Source of the DNA: CALSMU01 sp963926405 | GTDB taxonomy: Bacteria > Bacteroidota > Bacteroidia > Flavobacteriales_D > Parvicellaceae | Reading direction: 5' to 3' | Length of the DNA: 31,567 bases | NCBI GenBank assembly: GCA_963926405.1 | Contig: CAWUXI010000083.1 | Location: forward strand, 1-31,567 | Shown here: one piece after another, positions 25,692-31,567 of the stretch | How positions within the stretch are numbered: position 1 is the first letter of the stretch | Layout: the number at the start of each line of letters is the position of its first letter | Translations under genes and position numbers: made by a program | The notes under the pieces: generated by a model | What the model saw: only the letters and a program-made list of their open reading frames with translations | Told to the model about the DNA's origin: nothing | Database searches by the model: none

Positions 25692-26921
25692 CTGAAGACA
25701 TTAAAAGTCATAGCATTTACCCACAAAACTACTGAGATAGATGAAATAGGTAAATTTCACGTCGAAGACACGGAAAAACAAGACCGACTTGACTTTCTGT
25801 GCCAAAACGCTAACATTAATGAACTCATGTATCTTTCTACTTGCAACAGAGTAGAATTTGTATTTACCACAAATGAAAATTTAACGAATGCGTACTTAGT
25901 TAAATTCTTTCAAGCATTTAATCCCGCTTGGGACTCCAAGCAAATAAGTTTTGCAACTGAAAACTGTTCTATAATACAAGGTGAAGAAGTTGTTTTACAC
26001 TTATTTAATGTAGCCTCATCATTAGACTCTTTGGTAATTGGTGAAAGAGAAATAATCACACAACTTCGAAAAGCATTTGAAGATTCGAAACAAATGAATC
26101 TAACGGGAGATGTTATTCGAATGACTATTGAAAAAACAATAAACGCAGCTAAAGCAGTTTACACTCAAAGTGACATAGCCACTAAACCCGTTTCAGTTGT
26201 CTCGCTAGCTTATCATAAGTTAAAAAGCCTCAATATTAATAGTAATTCAAAGTTTTTGGTCGTAGGAGCTGGCAGAACCAACTCTAACATGCTTCGTTTT
26301 CTAGATAAACATGGGTTTAATAATTTCACTATTTTCAATAGAACCTTAGAAAAAGCTCAATGGCTTGCTGGAAATGTAAATGGAATTGCTTTACCATTAT
26401 CCGATTTAAATAATTATAAAGGAGATTTTGACGTTATTTTAACCTGCACAGGATCTGCCAATAAAATATTTACAGAACAGGTATATAGTAAATTATTAGA
26501 CAATGATACTTCTCGAAAAATTGTTATTGACCTCGCTGTTCCGAATGACTTTGATAGAAAGTTAACAAAGGAACACAATGTTCAATTAATCGCTGTAGAA
26601 GATTTAAAAATTGTTGCAGAACAAAACCTAAAAGAAAGAGAAAAAGAAATTACTAAGTGTGATAAAATATTAAAAGAACACTTTGAAAATTTCAAAAAAG
26701 CATTTCATCTTAGAAGAGTTGATATAGCAATGAGAGCAGTTCCAAAAACAGTAAAGGACATTAAAGAAAAAGCCTTTACTGAAGTTTTTGCCAAAGAGTT
26801 AAATCAACTAGATGTAGAATCTAAAGAGGTATTAGATAAAGTGGTTGCTTATTTAGAGAAAAAATACATTAGTGTTCCCATGAAAATGGCTAGAGAAATA
26901 CTAATTGAAAATCAACAATAA
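25692..26921 (+). CDS. hemA: Glutamyl-tRNA reductase (HemA), non-AUG start
   Basis: HemA reduces glutamyl-tRNA with NADPH to glutamate-1-semialdehyde, the first step of C5-type heme synthesis. The catalytic Cys lies in LSTCNRVEF (Cys51 with my start, E. coli Cys50). SLVIGEREI and a Rossmann segment KFLVVGAGRTNSNM follow; the last part is the dimerisation domain. The domain start requires the frame to begin well upstream of the first ATG (25827), which lies only 15 bases before the STCNR codons. The frame is open back to a TAA at about 25677-25679 and offers no ATG, GTG or TTG, only ATT (25689) and CTG (25692). CTG 25692 gives MKTLKVIAFTHKT, which matches the family opening. Length is 409 residues. 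hemC-hemD follows after 7 bases. Confidence 0.9.
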   Translation: MKTLKVIAFTHKTTEIDEIGKFHVEDTEKQDRLDFLCQNANINELMYLSTCNRVEFVFTTNENLTNAYLVKFFQAFNPAWDSKQISFATENCSIIQGEEVVLHLFNVASSLDSLVIGEREIITQLRKAFEDSKQMNLTGDVIRMTIEKTINAAKAVYTQSDIATKPVSVVSLAYHKLKSLNINSNSKFLVVGAGRTNSNMLRFLDKHGFNNFTIFNRTLEKAQWLAGNVNGIALPLSDLNNYKGDFDVILTCTGSANKIFTEQVYSKLLDNDTSRKIVIDLAVPNDFDRKLTKEHNVQLIAVEDLKIVAEQNLKEREKEITKCDKILKEHFENFKKAFHLRRVDIAMRAVPKTVKDIKEKAFTEVFAKELNQLDVESKEVLDKVVAYLEKKYISVPMKMAREILIENQQ

Positions 26922-26928
26922 TTCCAAC

Positions 26929-28461
26929 ATGAGTAAGAAAGTAATTATAGGGTCACGCGGAAGTGACCTCGCTTTGTGGCAAGCATATAGAGTAAAGTCT
27001 CAACTAGAAGATTTAGGGTGCACTGTAGAGCTAGAGATCATTCTAACACAAGGGGATAAAATTCAAGACCTAAGTTTTGATAAAATGGAAGGTAAAGGAT
27101 TTTTTACAAAAGAAATTGAAGAAGCGCTTCTCAATAAAAAGATCGATTTAGCGGTTCATTCGCATAAAGATTTAGAAACCAACACTCCAAAAGGATTGCT
27201 TATTGCAGCTGTATCAGAAAGAGAAGACCCTTCTGAGCTACTTTTAATTAGAAAGGAAGCAGTAAATTCAAGCAAAAGGTTTTCTATGAAAGAAAAAGCA
27301 ATTGTTGGAACTTCTTCTGCTAGAAGAAAATCGCAATTATTAGCTTTTAGATCTGACATAGAAATTAAGGAACTACGCGGCAACGTTCCAACTCGAATCA
27401 ATAAATTGCGAGAAGGAGGTTACGATGCTATTATGCTAGCAAAAGCAGGAGTCACAAGACTTAAAATAGATCTTTCGGAATTTCATGTTATAACATTAGA
27501 CCCAAAAGAATTTATTCCGGCTCCAGCTCAAGGGGTACTTGGATTACAAATAAGAGAAAATGATGTGGAATTGTTCAAGCTACTTCAACAAATAAACGAT
27601 AGAGACGTGCAAAAGCGAATATACATTGAACGAAAAGTACTAAACCTATTGGATGGCGGATGCCAATTACCCTTGGGAGTTTATTGTGAAAAAGAATATG
27701 GAATTATGAAAACTTGGGTTTCTCAAGCAGAAACTTCGGAAGGAATTCCTAAGAGACTTTATGTAGAAAACAACTCTGCTGAGCAAATAATAGAATTACT
27801 CAAAGCAAAAGAAAGTAAGCGCATATTTATTTCTAGAGAGCTTAAGTCTGATAGCGACTTTAAGCGGTTCTTGCCGAAAGGGTATAAAGTTTATGATGAA
27901 TCATTAATTGATATCGTTCCTGTCCCATTTGAAGAAATACCTGAATCTGATTGGATCTTTTTCAGCTCTAGTAATGCGGTATCTGCTTTTTTTAAAAATA
28001 AACCATCATACAAAGAAGAGACTAAATTTGGAGTTATTGGAAAAGCTACTGAAAAAGCTCTAGCAAAATATACTCAAGCAGATTACATAGGCAAAGGCAA
28101 TACGCAAAAAGTTGCAAAACGATTTGTAAAAGTACTAGGGAAAAGTTCCGTTCTTTTTCCTGTTTCCGATAAGAGTGTGAGAACAATTCAGAAAAAATTA
28201 CCTAAAACACAAGTAACAGAATTAATCGTTTACAAAACGATTCAAAAGCTTGATTTTAAATTACCAGAATCTGACATTTTAGTTTTTACTAGTCCTTCTA
28301 ATGTTGAAGCCTTTTTTAATACTGAAAATTCAATCCGTGATCAACGTGTGATTTCTATTGGTGAAACAACTCGAAAAGAATTACTCAAACACAATGTAAA
28401 TTCTACTGTACCCTGGCAAAGCTATGAACTAGCAATGCTGGATTTGGTGTTGGCAAATTAA
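26929..28461 (+). CDS. hemC-hemD: Fused hydroxymethylbilane synthase / uroporphyrinogen-III synthase
   Basis: The first 295 residues are HemC, which polymerises four porphobilinogens. Visible are IGSRGSDLALWQA, the catalytic Asp81 in HSHKD (E. coli Asp84), TSSARRKSQ, and Cys245 in DGGCQLPLG, which carries the dipyrromethane cofactor (E. coli Cys242). From about residue 297 a HemD-like domain follows (KRIFISREL, WIFFSSSNAVSAFF, FGVIGKATEKAL, LVFTSPSNVEAFF), which cyclises the product with inversion of ring D. The total of 510 residues fits the sum of both enzymes. There is no internal stop or start. The ATG 26929 is used; an earlier TTG lies inside hemA. Confidence 0.93.
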   Translation: MSKKVIIGSRGSDLALWQAYRVKSQLEDLGCTVELEIILTQGDKIQDLSFDKMEGKGFFTKEIEEALLNKKIDLAVHSHKDLETNTPKGLLIAAVSEREDPSELLLIRKEAVNSSKRFSMKEKAIVGTSSARRKSQLLAFRSDIEIKELRGNVPTRINKLREGGYDAIMLAKAGVTRLKIDLSEFHVITLDPKEFIPAPAQGVLGLQIRENDVELFKLLQQINDRDVQKRIYIERKVLNLLDGGCQLPLGVYCEKEYGIMKTWVSQAETSEGIPKRLYVENNSAEQIIELLKAKESKRIFISRELKSDSDFKRFLPKGYKVYDESLIDIVPVPFEEIPESDWIFFSSSNAVSAFFKNKPSYKEETKFGVIGKATEKALAKYTQADYIGKGNTQKVAKRFVKVLGKSSVLFPVSDKSVRTIQKKLPKTQVTELIVYKTIQKLDFKLPESDILVFTSPSNVEAFFNTENSIRDQRVISIGETTRKELLKHNVNSTVPWQSYELAMLDLVLAN

Positions 28462-28524
28462 ATTTCTAAAAGGATTCTTCTTCTCTGTAAAAACTAGAAA
28501 CTTTTTCAGATAGACTGCCAAAGT

Positions 28525-29463
28525 TTAAGAAAACTCTTCCAGTATTTTCTTAACTAAATAATCTGCCATTTTAAACTTGGCTTCATGCGTCCAACCTGCA
28601 ATATGCGGTGTCAACACTACGCGATCTGAATCATATAAATACAATAGTTCTTCTGAAGGAGTTCCTTCCTCTAGTTTTGCAAAACTAGAGCTCTCGTATT
28701 CAGAAACATCTAAACACGCACCTAAAATACTTTGTGCTTTAATTCCATCAACAATTGCCTTTGTAACAACTGACTGACCCCGCGCTGTATTGATAAAATA
28801 AATTGGCTTTTTAAATTGTTTTAAAAACGCACTATTTACCAAACCTATTGTTTCTTTGGATAGCGGTGTATGCAAACTTACCACCTCTGCCTCTTCGAAA
28901 ATAGTTTGAAGACCAACTTCTTTAACAGTGTCATCTCCAAAACCCTCAAGATATTTGTCATAAGCAATGACCTGAACTCCAAAACCTTGCAATCTTTGGG
29001 CAAATGCTCTCCCCATATATCCATATCCAATAATCCCAATAGTTTTACCCATCAATTCTACCCCTCTATTTTCCTCTCGCAACCAAACACCCTTTCTTAC
29101 TTCAGTATCTGCTTTTTTAAGCTTATTAAATAAACTCAGTAACATTCCCACTGCATGCTCCGCTACGGCATCTCTATTTCCTTCCGGGGATCGAAATACT
29201 TTTATCCCATTCGCCTCACAATAGTCTAAATCAATGTTTTCTAAACCTGCCCCAGGACGACCAATAAACTTTAATGATGCAGCCTCTTTTAAGAAGTCTT
29301 CATCCATTTTGATTCTACTTCTCAAAATAACACCTTCGTAGGAATGAATTGTTTGTTTCAACTCCTCTCTAGACGCTTCAAACAAATTGACGCATTGCCA
29401 ACCCTTCCCAGAGAGTTCCTCTGCAATTAAAGGGTGTACTTTATCTAGTATGGCAATTTTCAT
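28525..29463 (-). CDS. NAD-dependent D-2-hydroxyacid dehydrogenase
   Basis: The protein has the two-domain fold of the D-isomer-specific family. The catalytic N-terminal lobe has the conserved FIGRPGAGLENID, and the Rossmann lobe has GIIGYGYMG (about 142-150). The catalytic Arg is in NTARGQSVV, a Glu lies in the later CLDVSEYE region, and the catalytic His is in PHIAGWT. At 312 residues it lacks the ACT domain found in many 3-phosphoglycerate dehydrogenases. Homologs in Bacteroidota are often called SerA-like, but the substrate cannot be fixed. A -33/-7 pair with the -7 box only four bases before its ATG lies upstream. Confidence 0.9.
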   Translation of the reverse strand: MKIAILDKVHPLIAEELSGKGWQCVNLFEASREELKQTIHSYEGVILRSRIKMDEDFLKEAASLKFIGRPGAGLENIDLDYCEANGIKVFRSPEGNRDAVAEHAVGMLLSLFNKLKKADTEVRKGVWLREENRGVELMGKTIGIIGYGYMGRAFAQRLQGFGVQVIAYDKYLEGFGDDTVKEVGLQTIFEEAEVVSLHTPLSKETIGLVNSAFLKQFKKPIYFINTARGQSVVTKAIVDGIKAQSILGACLDVSEYESSSFAKLEEGTPSEELLYLYDSDRVVLTPHIAGWTHEAKFKMADYLVKKILEEFS

Positions 29464-29467
29464 TGGG

Positions 29468-29500
29468 TAAAAATAACGTTTAAACCGCTACATATCAAAA
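29468..29500 (-). promoter_or_regulatory. Promoter (TTTG / TATTTTTA) of the 2-hydroxyacid dehydrogenase gene
   Basis: On the minus strand TTTTG (29500-29496) and TATTTTTA (29475-29468) are separated by 20 bases, close to the Bacteroidota TTTG-N19-TAnnTTTG consensus (last base A for G). The -7 box ends four bases before the ATG at 29463, so the mRNA may be leaderless. Confidence 0.5.
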
Positions 29501-29634
29501 TCAAAAATCTTGGGCTTAATTAGCGCTTTTCCAATTGCTATGGTAACTCTTATTTTACCGAAAATGGAGCCACCGTAAACTCTATAATCTATCAATTTAT
29601 GGATTCGATTTAATTACGACTATTCCCTTTTTCA

Positions 29635-31567
29635 TTAAAACTTAAACGAATACTGTATAAGAAATGTTCTTGGAGGCAACACATTTCCAGGTCGATTAGA
29701 ATATTCTCTGTTGAGAGCATTGTTCATTAAGAAGGAAACTTTGGAGTTTTTAGACGCATTCAAAGCTACTCTAAGGTCCACTATATAATCTCCCATTCTT
29801 CTTGCATTTCTATAATCACCATAACCAGGTAAAATAAGATTCCCTAAAAATGGATCTACAAAGGTAAAGTCAACTTGCTCCATAAAACTGTTGTACCGAT
29901 TACTAATTCCTATTGCGAATTTTTTATACGTAAATTCAATATCCAATTTAAAGTTATGCCTATTTCTATATTTTAATATTACATCAGGATCAGCTACAGT
30001 AGTTTCAATACCATTAGCATCAGTTGTAGTGGTATAATAATCACTAAACGTTGATAAATATGCTGAATCAGCTCTAATACTTTTTGGAAGAATATATGTG
30101 TAACCAGTAAGAACTCCAATATTAATTTTTCCAATTTTCCCTTGTCCTACAACAGAAATTTCACCTCCAATAATTCTAGCGTCTTCAACATTTTGAGATT
30201 GAAACCCTACATTGTTAAGTGATGGATCTCCCATTAGATCTGTATCCCATTCAGCGCCTGTTGAATCATAAACCCCAAAAGTAAACTCCATCATATCTTG
30301 GTATTCTGTAATAAACCCAGCTAAATCTAGGTACCCCATAAAGTTTCCAATTTTAAACCCTTGCTTGATTCCAAATTCAGCACTCCAACCCGTTTCAGCA
30401 TTCACATTTGCATTTGGAAAAAGAGTTAACCCCCCCACATTAGTAGCAATAAATTTTTCAGCAATAGTTGGAAAACGATATCCTTCTCCATAAGAAGCAC
30501 GTAAATATGTTTCTTCCGCAAGCTGATAGGTCATTCCTAGTCTAAAAACAGGTTTAACAGGAATTGAAAATGTATCTGTTTTAATCGAATATGCTGTTAA
30601 TGTACTTACAGTATCTATTCTATAATGCTCCCCTCTTAAGCCTGCAGTAAAATTAAATCGTTTCCATTTCAAATCCCCTTGTGCAAATAAAGCAAAATTA
30701 TTAGAAGTGTGATCACCATATAATTCGGCAACAACATTGGTATATGTGTTTGTCAAACCTGTGGTAAATGTAAAACCATTATCATATTGTTGCTGAAATT
30801 GATATTCTGCATAATATGAATTTGCTATGGATGATTGATTTGTATTGTTTTTATTGGTTGTATTGTAAAATCTTCCTTTCAATGAATGTTTTCTGCCGGA
30901 GGTATCTATAAAAGTAACAAATGGGTCAACATTTAACCGGTAAGAATGATACCCACTTAATGTTGTAGTAGCAGTATCTGTGTCCCCCTGTGGAATCAAT
31001 ACACTATCGGCATTATGCCATAGAAAAAATAGGTTTCCCGTTTCCTCATTGTAGTTTGAATTCAAGCCATAACTTAATCCAGCATGTTTTTTAGAACGCC
31101 ATCTAGTATTTGTATTAAACCTAAATCTATTTTCATCTGCTCCCTTTTTGATTCCATCATTCGTGTAAAAATTCCCCCCAACCACCAAATCAAAGTTTTC
31201 TTTTATTCTTCTAGAATGTAAAAAATTACCTGAAACGTAATATGGCCCTCCACCGTCCCACCATTGCTGGTTAGACCTGTTAAATAAGGTGTCAGATCCA
31301 TCTTGTTTTCGTCCCTTTTGACCCCCAAATCCTGCCATATAAAACCCATTGGAAAAATTTATTTTAGTCATTGGTTCTGCTTTGGGATAAGCTGTTCGAA
31401 TATTCACAACACCATTTAACGCGGAAGAACCATATAAAACGGACGACGCCCCTTTAATTACTTCAATCTGATCTACATTTTCTATTGGAAGTGAAGACCA
31501 TTTAATATCCCCGGCATCACCTGCTAGCATTGGAATATCATCTACCATCAACAATACGCGACTTCCA
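29635..31567 (-). CDS. TonB-dependent outer-membrane receptor (5' end outside window)
   Basis: The open frame reaches the right edge (GSRVL before the first internal start codons), so the gene continues past the window. The visible N-terminal part is the plug domain: GSRVLLMVDDIPM, then QIEVIKGASSVLYGSSALNGVVNIRT, the conserved plug signature. The remaining 570 residues are a beta-barrel with regular aromatic strands (SYGEGYRFPTIAEKF, ASYGLNSN) and end in LIQYSFKF, an aromatic C-terminus that suits BAM insertion. Substrate is likely a siderophore, cobalamin or polysaccharide, but no partner gene is visible to decide. Confidence 0.95.
   Translation of the reverse strand, partial: GSRVLLMVDDIPMLAGDAGDIKWSSLPIENVDQIEVIKGASSVLYGSSALNGVVNIRTAYPKAEPMTKINFSNGFYMAGFGGQKGRKQDGSDTLFNRSNQQWWDGGGPYYVSGNFLHSRRIKENFDLVVGGNFYTNDGIKKGADENRFRFNTNTRWRSKKHAGLSYGLNSNYNEETGNLFFLWHNADSVLIPQGDTDTATTTLSGYHSYRLNVDPFVTFIDTSGRKHSLKGRFYNTTNKNNTNQSSIANSYYAEYQFQQQYDNGFTFTTGLTNTYTNVVAELYGDHTSNNFALFAQGDLKWKRFNFTAGLRGEHYRIDTVSTLTAYSIKTDTFSIPVKPVFRLGMTYQLAEETYLRASYGEGYRFPTIAEKFIATNVGGLTLFPNANVNAETGWSAEFGIKQGFKIGNFMGYLDLAGFITEYQDMMEFTFGVYDSTGAEWDTDLMGDPSLNNVGFQSQNVEDARIIGGEISVVGQGKIGKINIGVLTGYTYILPKSIRADSAYLSTFSDYYTTTTDANGIETTVADPDVILKYRNRHNFKLDIEFTYKKFAIGISNRYNSFMEQVDFTFVDPFLGNLILPGYGDYRNARRMGDYIVDLRVALNASKNSKVSFLMNNALNREYSNRPGNVLPPRTFLIQYSFKF

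Noticed and set aside
1..31567. CRISPR arrays, tRNA or rRNA genes, prophage, insertion sequences, defence or secretion clusters
   Set aside because: I looked for spaced direct repeats, cloverleaf-like segments and transposase or phage proteins and found none. The gene set is ordinary housekeeping and envelope genes.

Overview
The window is AT-rich and gene-dense, and looks like core chromosome of a Bacteroidota bacterium, most likely Flavobacteriales (perhaps near Crocinitomicaceae; this placement is inference). The reasons are a DUF4290 gene next to murA, a DUF5686 outer-membrane protein, a TonB-dependent receptor, an OmpA-family protein, a DNA-binding-domain-less NtrC-type regulator of the kind common in Flavobacteria, and TAnnTTTG-type promoter boxes with few Shine-Dalgarno sites. 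I see no prophage, insertion sequence, CRISPR array, rRNA or tRNA.

Layout. 1-961 (minus) is the start of a GT-C-like membrane glycosyltransferase that runs off the left edge. 1092-8186 (plus) is a housekeeping run: a PcrA/UvrD helicase, a DUF4290 protein with murA, a TlpA-like thioredoxin with a clear terminator, then grpE-dnaJ with another terminator. 8262-11801 holds a two-gene NatA/NatB-like ABC exporter and an NtrC-type response regulator. alaS (minus) and an M23 peptidase (plus) diverge from a short spacer near 14.6 kb. 15653-17173 (minus) holds a small membrane protein and a SAM-dependent methyltransferase; the spacers beside them carry hairpins that resemble Flavobacterial interspersed elements. 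17381-21426 is a tight envelope operon, tatC - DUF5686 - lptB, followed by an ompA-family gene and tsaB. 23656-25187 (minus) has two orphan genes. 25692-28461 is a heme operon: hemA, then a hemC-hemD fusion. The right end (minus) has a 2-hydroxyacid dehydrogenase and a TonB-dependent receptor cut by the window edge.

How the genes work together. Much of the window serves the cell envelope: murA (peptidoglycan precursor), the M23 peptidase (peptidoglycan cleavage), tatC (export), lptB (LPS transport), and the DUF5686, OmpA-like and TonB-dependent outer-membrane proteins. grpE-dnaJ supply the DnaK co-chaperones. hemA and hemCD cover the route from glutamyl-tRNA towards uroporphyrinogen III, except for the aminomutase and PBG synthase steps, which are not in the window.

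I found no clear new multi-gene system. The points most worth a second look are the DnaJ with only one of two zinc sites, the NtrC-type regulator with GAFTSA and no DNA-binding domain, the hemA gene that seems to lack any ATG/GTG/TTG start and has a perfect 11-bp tandem repeat upstream, the hemC-hemD fusion, the Asp-for-Cys MurA, and promoter boxes so close to start codons that leaderless mRNAs are likely.
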